From contig CP136061.1 of NCBI GenBank assembly GCA_032622095.1, positions 12,043,287-12,107,286 of the forward strand: a stretch of 64,000 nt of DNA, read 5' to 3'. The stretch is from Siphonodentalium dalli (lineage: Eukaryota; Mollusca; Scaphopoda; Gadilida; Siphonodentaliidae). Below the pieces are notes generated by a model that did no database searches, was not told the DNA's origin, and worked only from the letters and a program-made list of their open reading frames with translations. Positions 49,031 to 61,979 of this stretch are shown here, in pieces. Position 1 is the first letter of the stretch, and each line of letters opens with the position of its first letter. Position numbers and translations under genes: made by a program.

Positions 49031-49369
49031 GTACCGGTGGGTGTTTCTGTATTCTGCATTGTTCATGCCTGTATCGTTGTGGTGAGGTACCGGTGGGTGT
49101 TTCTGTATTCTGCATTGTTCATGCCTGTATCGTTGTGGTGAGGTACCGGTGGGTGTTTCTGTGTTCTGCATTGTTCATGCCTGTATCGTTGTGGTGAGGT
49201 ACCGGTGGGTATTTCTGTATTTTGCATTGTTCATGCCTGTATCGATGTAGTGAGGTACCGGTGGGTGTTTCTGTATTCTGCATTGTTCATGTCTGTATCG
49301 TTGTGGTGAGGTACCGGTGGCTGTTTCTGTATTCTGCATTGTTCATGCCTGTATCGTTGTGGTGAGGTA

Positions 49370-49980
49370 CCGGTGGGTGTTTATGTATTCTGCATTGTTC
49401 ATGCCTGTATCGTTATGGTGAGGTACCGGTGGGTGTTTCTGTATTCCGCATTGTTCATGCCTGTATCGTTGTGGTGAGGTACCGGTGGGTGTTTCTGTAT
49501 TCCGCATTGTTCATGCCTGTATCGTTGTGGTGAGGTACCGGTGGGTGTTTATGTATTCTGCATTGTTCATGCCTGTATCGTTGTGGTGAGGTACCGGTGG
49601 GTGTTTATGTATTCTGCATTGTTCATGCCTGTATCGTTGTGGTGAGGTACCGGTGGGTGTTTATGTATTCTGCATTGTTCATGCCTGTATCGTTGTGGTG
49701 AGGTACCGGCGGGTGTTTCTGTATTCTGCATTGTTCATGCCTGTATCGTTGTGGTGAGGTACCGGTGGGTGTTTCTGTATTCTGCATTGTTCATGCCTGT
49801 ATCGTTGTGGTGAGGTACCGGTGGGTGTTTATGTATTCTGCATTGTTCATGCCTGTATCGTTATGGTGAGGTACCGGTGGGTGTTTCTGTATTCCGCATT
49901 GTTCATGCCTGTATCGTTGTGGTGAGGTACCGGTGGGTGTTTCTGTATTCCGCATTGTTCATGCCTGTATCGTTGTGGTG
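49370..49980 (+). repeat. 8-monomer (448 bp) tandem duplication
   Basis: TTTATG followed by the rare CGTTATGGTGAG and two TATTCCGC monomers occurs at about 49,381-49,510 and again 448 bp later. CGTTATGG appears near 49,413 and 49,861. Confidence 0.78.
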
Positions 49981-50346
49981 AGGTACCGGTGGGTGTTTCT
50001 GTATTCTGCATTGTTCATGCCTGTATCGTTGTGGTGAGGTACCGGTGGGTGTTTCTGTATTCTGCATTGTTCATGCCTGTATCGATGTGGTGAGGTACCG
50101 GTAGGTGTTTCTGTATTCTGCATTGTTCATGCCTGTATCGTTGTGGTGAGGTACCGGTGGGTGTTTCTGTATTCTGCATTGTTCATGCCTGTATCGTTGT
50201 GGTGAGGTACCGGTGTGTGTTTATGTATTCTGCATTGTTCATGCCTGTATCGTTGTGGTGAGGTACCGGTGGGTGTTTCTGTATTCTGCATTGTTCGTGC
50301 CTGTATCGATGTGGTGAGGTACCGGTGTGTGTTTCTGTATTCTGCA

Positions 50347-50401
50347 TTGTTCATGCCTGTATCGTTGTGGTGAGGTACCGGTGGTATTTCTGTATTCTGC
50401 A
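50347..50401 (+). other. 55-bp monomer, G deleted
   Basis: GGTGGTATTTC replaces GGTGGGTATTTC near 50,384, a GGG to GG change. The same change appears independently near 59,784. Confidence 0.9.
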
Positions 50402-52919
50402 TTGTTCATGCCTGTATCGATGTAGTGAGGTACCGGTGGGTGTTTATGTATTCTGCATTGTTCATGCCTGTATCGTTGTGGTGAGGCACCGGTGGGTGTT
50501 TCTGTATTCTGCATTGTTCATGCCTGTATCGTTGTGGTGAGGTACCGGTGGGTGTTTCTGTATTCTGCATTGTTCATGCCTGTATCGTTGTGGTGAGGTA
50601 CCGGTGGGTGTTTCTGTATTCCGCATTGTTCATGCCTGTATCGTTGTAGTGAGGTACCGGTAGGTGTTTATGTATTCTGCATTGTTCATGCCTGTATCGT
50701 TCTGGTGAGGTACCGGTGGGTGTTTCTGTATTCTGCATTGTTCATGCCTGTATCGTTGTGGTGAGGTACCGGTAGGTATTTCTGTATTCTGCATTGTTCA
50801 TGCCTGTATCGTTGTGGTGGGGTACAGGTGGGTGTTTCTGTATTCTGCATTGTTCATGTCTGTATCGTTGTGGTGAGGTACCGGTTGGTATTTCTGTATT
50901 CCGCATTGTTCATGCCTGTATCGTTGTGGTGAGGTAACGGTGGGTGTTTCTGTATTCTGCATTGTTCATGTCTGTATCGTTGTAGTGAGGTACCGGTGTG
51001 TATTTCTGTATTCTGCATTGTTTATGCCTGTATCGTTGTGGTGGGGTACCGGTGGGTGTTTCTGTATTCTGCATTGTTCATGCCTGTATCGTTGTGGTGA
51101 GGTACCGGTGGGAGTTTCTGTATTCTGCATTGTTCATGCCTGTATCGTTGTGGTGAGGTACCGGTGGGTATTTCTGTATTCTGCATTGTTCATGCCTGTA
51201 TCGTTGTGGTGAGGTACCGGTGTGTATTTCTGTATTCTGCATTGTTCATGTCTGTATCGTTGTGGTGAGGTACCGGTGGGTGTTTCTGTATTCTGCATTG
51301 TTCATGCCTGTATCGTTGTGGTGAGGTACCGGTGTGTATTTCTGTATTCTGCATTGTTCATGTCTGTATCGTTGTGGTGAGGTACCGGTGGGTGTTTCTG
51401 TATTCTGCATTGTTCATGCCTGTATCGTTGTGGTGAGGTACCGGTGGGTGTTTATGTATTCTGCATTGTTCATGCCTGTATCGTTGTGGTGAGGTACCGG
51501 TGGGTGTTTCTGTATTCTGCATTGTTCATGCCTGTATCGTTGTGGTGAGGTACCGGTGGGTGTTTCTGTATTCTGCATTGTTCATGCCTGTATCGTTGTG
51601 GTGAGGTACCGGTTGGTATTTCTGTATTCTGCATTGTTCATGCCTGTATCGTTGTGGTGAGGTACCGGTGGGTGTTTCTGTATTCTATATTGTTCATGCC
51701 TGTATCGTTGTGGTGAGGTACCGGTGGGTGTTTCTGTATTTTGCATTGTTCATGCCTGTATCGTTGTGGTGAGGTACCGGTGGGTGTTTCTGTATTCTGC
51801 ATTGTTCATGCCTGTATCGTTGTGGTGAGGTACCGGTTGGTGTTTCTGTATTCTGCATTGTTCATGCCTGTATCGTTGTGGTGAGGTACCGGTGGGTGTT
51901 TCTGTATTCTGCATTGTTCATGCCTGTATCGTTGTGGTGAGGTACCGGTGGGTGTTTCTGTATTCTGCATTGTTCATGCCTGTATCGTTGTGGTGAGGTA
52001 CCGGTGGGTATTTCTGTATTCCGCATTGTTCATGTCTGTATCGTTGTGGTGAGGTACCGGTGGGTGTTTCTGTATTCCGCATTGTTCATGTCTGTATCGT
52101 TGTGGTGAGGTACCGGTGGGTGTTTATGTATTGTGCATTTTTCAAGCCTGTATCGTTGTAGTGAGGTACCGGTGTGTATTTCTGTATTCTGCATTGTTCA
52201 TGCCTGTATCGTTGTGGTGAGGTACCGGTGGGTATTTCTGTATTCTGCATTGTTCATGCCTGTATCGTTGTGGTGAGGTACCGGTGGGAGTTTCTGTATT
52301 CTGCATTGTTCATGCCTGTATCGTTGTGGTGAGGTACCGGTGGGTGTTTCTGTATTCTGCGTTGTTCATGCCTGTATCGTTGTGGTGAGGTACCGGTGTG
52401 TATTTCTGTATTCTGCATTGTTCATGCCTGTATCGTTGTGGTGAGGTACAGGTGGGTGTTTCTGTATTCTGCATTGTTCATGCCTGTATCGTTGTGGTGA
52501 GGTACCGGTGGGTGTTTCTGTATTCTGCATTGTTCATGCCTGTATCGTTGTGGTGAGGTACCGGTGGATGTTTATGTATACTGCATTGTTCATGCCTGTA
52601 TCGTTGTGGTGAGGTACCGGTGGGTGTTTCTGTATTCTGCATTGTTCATGCCTGTATCGTTGTGGTGAGGTACCGGTGGATGTTTATGTATACTGCATTG
52701 TTCATGCCTGTATCGTTGTGGTGAGGTACCGGTGGGTGTTTCTGTATTCTGCATTGTTCATGCCTGTATCGTTGTGGTGAGGTACCGGTGGGTGTTTCTG
52801 TATTCTGCATTGTTCATGCCTGTATCGTTGTGGTGAGGTACCGGTGGGTGTTTCTGTATTCTGCATTGTTCATGTCTGTATCGTTGTGGTGAGGTACCGG
52901 TGGGTGTTTCTGTATTCTG

Positions 52920-53440
52920 CATTGTTCATGCCTGTATCGTTGTGGTGAGGTACCGATGGGTGTTTCTGTATTCGGCATTGTTCATGCCTGTATCGTTGTA
53001 GTGAGGTACCGGTGGGTATTTCTGTATTCTGCATTGTTCATGTCTGTATCGTTGTGGTGAGGTACCGGTGGGTGTTTCTGTATTCTGCATTGTTCATGCC
53101 TGTATCGTTGTGGTGAGGTACCGATGGGTGTTTCTGTATTCTGCATTGTTCATGTCTGTATCGTTGTGGTGAGGTACCGGTGGGTGTTTCTGTATTCTGC
53201 ATTGTTCATGCCTGTATCGTTGTGGTGAGGTACCGATGGGTGTTTCTGTATTCGGCATTGTTCATGCCTGTATCGTTGTAGTGAGGTACCGGTGGGTATT
53301 TCTGTATTCTGCATTGTTCATGTCTGTATCGTTGTGGTGAGGTACCGGTGGGTGTTTCTGTATTCTGCATTGTTCATGCCTGTATCGTTGTGGTGAGGTA
53401 CCGATGGGTGTTTCTGTATTCGGCATTGTTCATGCCTGTA
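52920..53440 (+). repeat. 5-monomer (280 bp) unit with TACCGATGGG
   Basis: TACCGATGGG+TATTCGGC, TAGTGAG+GGGTATTT, ATGTCTG+GGGTG and GGGTG occur at about 52,951 and again 280 bp later at 53,231. Partial echoes of the TACCGATGGG monomer lie at about 53,120 and 53,400. The TACCGATGG variant loses the ACCGGT palindrome. Confidence 0.8.
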
Positions 53441-53649
53441 TCGTTGTGGTGAGGTACCGGTGGGTGTTTCTGTATTCTGCATTGTTCATGCCTGTATCGT
53501 TGTGGTGAGGTACTGGTGGGTGTTTCTGTATTCTGCATTGTTCATGTCTGTATCGTTGTGGTGAGGTACCGGTGGGTGTTTCTGTATTCTGCATTGTTCA
53601 TGTCTGTATCGTTGTGGTGAGGTACCGGTGTGTGTTTCTGTATTCTGCA

Positions 53650-53704
53650 TTGTTCATGCCTGTATCGTGTGGTGAGGTACCGGTGGGTGTTTCTGTATTC
53701 TGCA
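53650..53704 (+). other. 55-bp monomer, T deleted
   Basis: TATCGTGTGG replaces TATCGTTGTGG near 53,667, a TT to T change. It joins two reading registers and so produces a spurious longer open frame across this point. Confidence 0.9.
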
Positions 53705-54376
53705 TTGTTCATGCCTGTATCGTTGTGGTGAGGTACCGGTGGGTATTTCTGTATTCTGCATTGTTCATGCCTGTATCGTTGTGGTGAGGTATCGGTTGGT
53801 GTTTATGTATTCTGCATTGTTCATGCCTGTATCGTTGTGGTGAGGTACCGGTGTGTATTTCTGTATTCTGCATTGTTCATGCCTGTATCGTTGTAGTGAG
53901 GTACCGGTGGGTGTTTCTGTATTCTGCATTGTTCATGCCTGTATCGTTGTGGTGAGGTACCGGTTGGTGTTTCTGTATTCTGCATTGTTTATGCCTGTAT
54001 CGTTGTGGTGAGGTACCGGTGTGTGTTTATGTATTCTGCATTGTTCATGCCTGTATCGTTATGGTGAGGTACCGGTTGGTGTTACTGTATTCTGCATTGT
54101 TCATGCCTGTATCGTTGTGGTGAGGTACCGGTGGGTGTTTATGTATTCTGCATTGTTCATGCCTGTATCGTTGTGGTGAGGTACCGGTTTGTGTTTCTGT
54201 ATTCCGCATTGTTCATGCCTGTATCGATGTGGTGAGGTACCGGTTGGTGTTTCTGTATTCTGCATTGTTCATGCCTGTATCGTTGTGGCGAGGTACCGGT
54301 TGGTGTTTCTGTATTCTGCATTGTTCATGCCTGTATCGTTGTGGTGAGGTACCGGTGGGTGTTTCTGTATTTTGCA

Positions 54377-54428
54377 TTGTTCCTGTATCGTTGTGGTGAG
54401 GTACCGGTGGGTGTTCCTGTATTCTGCA
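54377..54428 (+). other. 52-bp monomer with 4-base deletion
   Basis: TTGTTCCTGTATCG replaces TTGTTCATGCCTGTATCG near 54,381, removing four bases (ATGC or CATG, which cannot be told apart). This is the largest indel in the window and removes half of the junction dyad. Confidence 0.92.
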
Positions 54429-57400
54429 TTGTTCATGTCTGTATCGTTGTGGTGAGGTACCGGTGGGTGTTTCTGTATTCTGCATTGTTCATGCCTGTAT
54501 CGTTGTGGTGAGGTACCGGTGGGTGTTTCTGTATTCCGCATTGTTCATGCCTGTATCGTTGTGGTGAGGTACCGGTTGGTGTTTCTGTATTCTGCATTGT
54601 TTATGCCTGTATCGTTGTGGTGAGGTACCGGTGGGTGTTTCTGTATTCTGCATTGTTCATGCCTGTATCGTTGTAGTGAGGTACCGGTGGGTGTTTCTGT
54701 ATTCTGCATTGTTCATGCCTGTATCGTTGTGGTGAGGTACCGGTTGGTGTTTCTGTATTCTGCATTGTTCATGCCTGTATCGTTGTGGTGAGGTACCGGT
54801 GGGTGTTTCTGCATTCTGCATTGTTCATGCCTGTATCGTTGTGGTGAGGTACCGGTGGGTGTTTCTGTATTCTGCATTGTTCATGTCTGTATCGTTGTGG
54901 TGAGGTACCGGTGTGTGTTTCTGTATTCCGCATTGTTCATGCCTGTATCGTTGTGGTGAGGTACCGGTGGGTGTTTCTGTATTCTGTATTGTTCATGCCT
55001 GTATCGTTGTGGTGAGGTACCGGTGGGTATTTCTGTATTCTGCATTGTTCATGCCTGTATCGTTGTGGTGAGGTACCGGTGGGTGTTTCTGTATTCCGCA
55101 TTGTTCATGTCTGTATCGTTGTGGTGAGGTACCGGTGTGTGTTTCTGTATTCTGCATTGTTCATTCCTGTATCGTTGTGGTGAGGTACCGGTGGGTGTTT
55201 CTGTATTCTGTATTGTTCATGCCTGTATCGTTGTGGTGAGGTACCGGTGTGTGTTTCTGTATTCTGCATTGTTCATGCCTGTATCGTTGTGGTGAGGTAC
55301 CGGTGGGTGTTTCTGTATTCTGCATTGTTCATGTCTGTATCGTTGTGGTGAGGTACCGGTTGGTGTTTCTGTATTTTGCATTGTTCATGCCTGTATCGTT
55401 GTGGTGAGGTACCGGTGGGTGTTTCTGTATTATGCATTGTTCATGCCTGTATCGTTGTGGTGAGGTACCGGTGTGTGTTTCTGTATTCTGCATTGTTCAT
55501 GCCTGTATCGTTGTGGTGAGGTACTGGTGGGTGTTTCTGTATTCTGCATTGTTCATGCCTGTATCGTTGTGGTGAGGTACCGGTTGGTGTTTCTGTATTC
55601 TGCATTGTTCATGCCTGTATCGTTGTGGTGAGGTACCGGTGGGTGTTTCTGTATTCTGCATTGTTCATGCCTGTATCGATGTGGTGAGGTACCGGTGGGT
55701 GTTTCTGTATTCTGCATTGTTCATGCCTGTATCGATGTGGTGAGGTACCGGTGGGTGTTTCTGTATACTGCATTGTTCATGCCTGTATCGTTGTGGTGAG
55801 GTACCGGTGGGTGTTTCTGTATTCTGCATTGTTCATGCCTGTATCGATGTGGTGAGGTACCGGTGGGTGTTTCTGTATATTGCATTGTTCATGCCTGTAT
55901 CGTTGTGGTGAGGTACCGGTGGGTGTTTCTGTATTCTGCATTGTTCATGCCTGTATCGTTGTGGTGAGGTACCGGTGTGTTTTTCTGTATTCTGCATTGT
56001 TCATGCCTGTATCGTTGTGGTGAGGTACCGGTTTGTGTTTCTGTATTCTGCATTGTTCATGCCTGTATCGTTGTGGTGAGGTACCGGTGTGTATTTCTGT
56101 ATTCTGCATTGTTCATGCCTGTATCGTTGTGGTGAGGTACCGGTTGGTGTTTCTGTATTTTGCATTGTTCATGCCTGTATCGTTGTGGTGAGGTACCGGT
56201 GTGTGTTTATGTATTCTGCATTGTTCATGCCTGTATCGTTGTGGTGAGGTACCGGTGTGTGTTTATGTATTCTGCATTGTTCATGCCTGTATCGTTGTGG
56301 TGAGGTACCGGTAGGTGTTTCTGTATTCTGCATTGTTCATGCCTGTATCGTTGTGGTGAGGTACCGGTGGGTGTTTCTGTATTCCGCATTGTTCATGCCT
56401 GTATCGATGTGGTGAGGTACCGGTTTGTGTTTCTGTATTCTGCATTGTTCATGCCTGTATCGTTGTGGTGAGGTACCGGTGGGTGTTTCTGTATTCTGCA
56501 TTGTTCATGCCTGTATCGTTGTGGTGAGGTACCGGTGGGTGTTTCTGTATTCTGCAGTGTTCATGCCTGTATCGTTGTGGTGAGGTACCGGTTGGTGTTT
56601 CTGTATTCTGCATTGTTCATGCCTGTATCGTTGTAGTGAGGTACCGGTGTGTGTTTCTGTATTCTGCATTGTTCATGCCTGTATCGATGTGGTGAGGTAC
56701 CGGTGGGTGTTTCTGTATTCTGCATTGTTCATGTCTGTATCGTTGTGGTGAGGTACCGGTTGGTGTTTCTGTATTCTGCATTGTTCATGTCTGTATCGTT
56801 GTGGCGAGGTACCGGTGTGTGTTTCTGTATTCTGCATTGTTCATCCCTGTATCGTTGTGGTGAGGTACCGGTTGGTGTTTCTGTATTCTGCATTGTTCAT
56901 GCCTGTATCGATGTGGTGAGGTACGGGTGGCTGTTTCTGTATTCTGCATTGTTCATGCCTGTATCGTTGTAGTGAGGTACCGGTGTGTGTTTCTGTATTC
57001 TGCATTGTTCATGTCTGTATCGTTGTGGTGAGGTACCGGTTGGTGTTTCTGTATTCTGCATTGTTCATGCCTGTATCGATGTGGTGAGGTACGGGTGGCT
57101 GTTTCTGTATTCTGCATTGTTCATGCCTGTATCGTTGTGGTGAGGTACGGGTGGGTGTTTCTGTATTCTGCATTGTTCATGCCTGTATCGTTGTGGTGAG
57201 GTACCGGTTGGTGTTTCTGTATTCTGCATTGTTCATGCCTGTATCGTTGTGGTGAGGTAGCGGTATGTGTTTCTGTATTCTGCATTGTTCATGCCTGTAT
57301 CGATGTGGTGAGGTACCGGTTTGTGTTTCTGTATTCTGCATTGTTCATGCCTGTATCGTTGTGGTGAGGTACCGGTGGGTGTTTCTGTATTCTGCATTGT

Positions 57401-58424
57401 TCATGACTGTATCGTTGTGGTGAGGTACCGGTGGGTGTTTCTGTATTCTGCATTGTTCATGCCTGTATCGATGTGGTGAGGTACCGGTTTGTGTTTCTGT
57501 ATTCTGCATTGTTCATGCCTGTATCGTTGTGGTGAGGTACCGGTGTGTGTTTCTGTATTCTACATTGTTCATGCCTGTATCGTTGTGGTGAGGTACCGGT
57601 GGGTGTTTCTGTATTCTGCGTTGTTCATGCCTGTATCGTTGTGGTGAGGTACCGGTGGGTGTTTCTGTATTCCGCATTGTTCATGCCTGTATCGTTGTGG
57701 TGAGGTACCGGTTGGTGTTTCTGTATTCCGCATTGTTCATGTCTGTATCGTTGTGGTGAGGTACCGGTGGGTGTTTCTGTATTCCGCATTGTTCATGCCT
57801 GTATCGTTGTGGTGAGGTACCGGTTGGTGTTTCTGTATTCCGCATTGTTCATGCCTGTATCGTTGTGGTGAGGTACCGGTTGGTGTTTCTGTATTCCGCA
57901 TTGTTCATGTCTGTATCGTTGTGGTGAGGTACCGGTGGGTGTTTATGTATTCTGCATTGTTCATGCCTGTATCGTTGTGGTGAGGTACCGGTTGGTGTTT
58001 CTGTATTCCGCATTGTTCATGCCTGTATCGTTGTAGTGAGGTACCGGTGGGTATTTCTGTATTCTGCATTGTTCATGCCTGTATCGTTGTGGTGAGGTAC
58101 CGGTTGGTGTTTCTGTATTCTACATTGTTCATGCATGTATCGTTGTGGTGAGGTACCGGTGGGTGTTTCTGTATTCTGCATTGTTCATGCCTGTATCGTT
58201 GTGGTGAGGTACCGGTGGGTATTTCTGTATTCTGCATTGTTCATGCCTGTATCGTTGTGGTGAGGTACCGGTAGGTGTTTCTGTATTCTGCATTGTTCAT
58301 GCCTGTATCGTTGTGGTGAGGTACCGGTGGGTGTTTCTGTATTCTGCATTGTTCATGCCTGTATCGTTGTGGTGAGGTACCGGTGTGTGTTTCTGTATTC
58401 TGCATTGTTCATGCCTGTATCGTT

Positions 58425-58750
58425 GTGGTGAGGTACCGGTTGGTGTTTCTGTATTCTGCATTGTTCATGCATGTATCGTTGTGGTGAGGTACCGGTGGGT
58501 GTTTCTGTATTCTGCATTGTTCATGCCTGTATCGTTGTGGTGAGGTACCGGTGGGTATTTCTGTATTCTGCATTGTTCATGCCTGTATCGTTGTGGTGAT
58601 GTACCGGTGGGTGTTTCTGTATTCTGCATTGTTCATGTCTGTATCGTTGTGGTGAGGTACCGGTGGGTGTTTCTGTATTCTGCATTGTTCATGCCTGTAT
58701 CGTTGTGGTGAGGTACCGGTGGGTGTTTCTGTATTCTGCATTGTTCATGT
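58425..58750 (+). repeat. Long-range shared string (partner about 37,930-38,270)
   Basis: Reads the same succession of five variant monomers as 37,930-38,270, including GTGATGTACC at about 58,596, which I saw nowhere else. The sequence before 58,425 belongs to the local neighbourhood, so the match is a patch rather than part of a large block. Confidence 0.75.
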
Positions 58751-58964
58751 CTGTATCGTTGTGGTGAGGTACCGGTGGGTGGTTCTGTATTCTGCATTGT
58801 TCATGCCTGTATCGTTGTGGTGAGGTACCGGTGGGTGTTTCTGTATTTTGCATTGTTCATGCCTGTATCGTTGTGGTGAGGTACCGGTGGGTGTTTCTGT
58901 ATTCTGCATTGTTCATGCCTGTATCGTTGTGGTGAGGTACCGGTGGGTGTTTCTGTATTCTGCA

Positions 58965-59018
58965 TTGTTCATGTCTATCGTGGTGGTGAGGTACCGGTGG
59001 GTGTTTCTGTATTCTGCA
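58965..59018 (+). other. 54-bp monomer with 2-base deletion
   Basis: ATGTCTATCG replaces ATGTCTGTATCG near 58,976. The same monomer also reads CGTGGTGG instead of CGTTGTGG, so two changes lie within about 10 bases. Confidence 0.9.
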
Positions 59019-59289
59019 TTGTTCATGCCTGTATCGTTGTGGTGAGGTACCGGTGGGTGTTTCTGTATTCTGCATTGTTCATGCCTGTATCGTTGTGGTG
59101 AGGTACGGGTGGGTGTTTCTGTATTCCGCATTGTTCATGCCTGTATCGTTGTGGTGAGGTACCGGTGGGTGTTTCTGTATTCTGCATTGTTCATGCCTGT
59201 ATCGTTGTGGTGAGGTACCGGTGTGTATTTCTGTATTCTGCATTGTTCATGCCTGTATCGTTGTGGTGAGGTACGGGTGGGTGTTTCTG

Positions 59290-59480
59290 TTTTCTGCATT
59301 GTTCATCCCTGTATCGTTGTGGTGAGGTACAGGTGGGTGTTTCTGTATTCTACATTGTTCATGCCTGTATCGTTGTGGTGAGGTACCGGTGTGTGTTTAT
59401 GTATTCTGCATTGTTCATCCCTGTATCGTTGTGGTGAGGTACAGGTGGGTGTTTCTGTATTCTACATTGTTCATGCCTGT
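59290..59480 (+). repeat. 2-monomer (112 bp) duplication with TACAGG
   Basis: ATCCCTGTATCG with GGTACAGGTGGG and TATTCTAC occurs near 59,306 and again 112 bp later near 59,418. Each is followed by a GTGTGTG or GGTTGGTG monomer. TACAGG removes both central palindromes. Confidence 0.75.
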
Positions 59481-59746
59481 ATCGTTGTGGTGAGGTACCG
59501 GTTGGTGTTTCTGTATGCTGCATTGTTCATGCCTGTATCGTTGTGGTGAGGTACCGGTTGGTGTTTCTGTATTCTGCATTGTTCATGTCTGTATCGTTGT
59601 GGTGAGATACCGGTGGGTGTTTATGTATTCTGCATTGTTCATGCCTGTATCGTTGTGGTGAGGTATCGGTTGGTGTTTCTGTATTCTGCATTGTTCATGC
59701 CTGTATCGTTGTGGTGAGGTACCGGTGGCTATTTCTGTATTCTGCA

Positions 59747-59801
59747 TTGTTCATGCCTGTATCGTTGTGGTGAGGTACCGGTGGTATTTCTGTATTCTGC
59801 A
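59747..59801 (+). other. 55-bp monomer, G deleted
   Basis: GGTGGTATTTC near 59,784 is a GGG to GG change, the same as near 50,384. The neighbouring monomers differ, so the two deletions look independent. Confidence 0.9.
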
Positions 59802-59939
59802 TTGTTCATGCCTGTATCGTTGTGGTGAGGTACCGGTTGGTGTTTCTGTATTCTGCATTGTTCATGCATGTATCGTTGTGGTGAGGTACCGGTGTGTATT
59901 TCTGTATTTTGCATTGTTCATGCCTGTATCGTTGTGGTG

Positions 59940-60390
59940 AGGTACCGGTTGGTGTTTCTGTATTCTGCATTGTTCATGCCTGTATCGTTGTAGTGAGGTA
60001 CCGGTGGGTATTTCTGTATTCTGCATTGTTCATGCCTGTATCGTTGTGGTGAGGTACCGGTTGGTGTTTCTGTATTCTGCATTGTTCATGCATGTATCGT
60101 TGTGGTGAGGTACCGGTGGGTGTTTCTGTATTCTGCATTGTTCATGCCTGTATCGTTGTGGTGAGGTACCGGTTGGTGTTTCTGTATTCTGCATTGTTCA
60201 TGCCTGTATCGTTGTAGTGAGGTACCGGTGGGTATTTCTGTATTCTGCATTGTTCATGCCAGTATCGTTGTGGTGAGGTACCGGTTGGTGTTTCTGTATT
60301 CTGCATTGTTCATGCATGTATCGTTGTGGTGAGGTACCGGTGGGTGTTTCTGTATTCTGCATTGTTCATGCCTGTATCGTTGTGGTGAGG
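59940..60390 (+). repeat. 4-monomer (224 bp) tandem duplication
   Basis: GGTTGGTG, TAGTGAG+GGGTATTT, GGTTGGTG and GCATGTATCG+GGGTG repeat at 224 bp; TAGTGAG lies at 59,991 and 60,215. The right copy has GCCAGTATCG near 60,261. A similar TAGTGAG, GGTTGGTG, GCATG order occurs at 58,034-58,150. Confidence 0.8.
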
Positions 60391-61979
60391 TACGGGTTGG
60401 TGTTTCTGTATTCTGCATTGTTCATGCCTGTATCGTTGTGGTGAGGTACCGGTGTGTATTTCTGTATTCTGCATTGTTCATGCCTGTATCGTTGTGGTGA
60501 GGTACCGGTGGGTGTTTCTGTATTCTGCATTGTTCATGTCTGTATCGTTGTGGTGAGGTACCGGTGGGTGTTTCTGTATTCTGCATTGTTCATGCCTGTA
60601 TCGTTGTGGTGAGGTACCGGTGTGTGTTTCTGTATTATGCATTGTTCATGCCTGTATCGTTGTGGTGAGGTACCGGTGGGTGTTTCTGTATTCTGCATTG
60701 TTCATGCCTGTATCGTTGTGGTGAGGTACCGGTGGGTGTTTCTGTATTCTGCATTGTTCATGCCTGTATCGTTGTGGTGAGGTACCGGCGGGTGTTTCTG
60801 TATTTTGCATTGTTCATGCCTGTATCGTTGTGGTGAGGTACCGGTGGGTATTTCTGTATTCTGCATTGTTCATTCCTGTATCGTTGTGGTGAGGTACCGG
60901 TGGGTGTTTCTGTATTCTGCATTGTTCATGTCTGTATCGTTGTGGTGAGGTACCGGTTGGTGTTTCTGTATTCTGCATTGTTCATGCCTGTATCGTTGTG
61001 GTGAGGTACCGGTGTGTGTTTCTGTATTCTGCATTGTTCATGCCTGTATCGTTGTGGTGAGGTACCGGTGGGTGTTTCTGTATTCTGCATTGTTCATGTC
61101 TGTATCGTTGTGGTGAGGTACGGGTGGGTGTTTCTGTATTCTGCATTGTTCATGCCTGTATCGTTGTGGTGAGGTACGGGTGGGTGTTTCTGTATTCTGC
61201 ATTGTTCATGCCTGTATCGTTGTGGTGAGGTACGGGTGGGTGTTTCTGTATTCTGCATTGTTCATGCCTGTATCGTTGTGATGAGGTACGGGTGAGTGTT
61301 TCTGTATTCTGCATTGTTCATGCCTGTATCGTTGTGGTGAGGTACCGGTGGGTGTTTCTGTATTCTGCATTGTTCATGCCTGTATCGTTGTGGTGAGGTA
61401 CCGGTGGGTATTTCTGTATTCTGCATTGTTCATGCCTGTATCGTTGTGGTGAGGTACCGGTGGGTATTTCTGTATTCTGCATTGTTCATGCCTGTATCGT
61501 TGTGGTGAGGTACCGGTGGGTGTTTCTGTATTCTGCATTGTTCATGCCTGTATCGATGTGGTGAGGTACCGGTGTGTATTTCTGTATTCTGCATTGTTCA
61601 TGCCTGTATCGTTGTGGTGAGGTACCGGTGGGTGTTTCTGTATTCTGCATTGTTCATGCTTGTATCGTTGTGGTGAGGTACCGGTGGGTGTTTCTGTATT
61701 CTGCATTGTTCATGCCTGTATCGTTGTGGTGAGGTACCGGTGGGTGTTTCTGTATTCTGCATTGTTTATGCCTGTATCGTTGTGGTGAGGTACCGGTGTG
61801 TATTTCTGTATTCTGCATTGTTCATGCCTGTATCGATGTGGTGAGGTACCGGTGGGTGTTTCTGTATTCTGCATTGTTCATGCCTGTATCGTTGTGGTGA
61901 GGTACCGGTGGGTGTTTCTGTATTTTGCATTGTTCATGCCTGTATCGTTGTGGTGAGGTACCGGTGTGTATTTCTGTAT

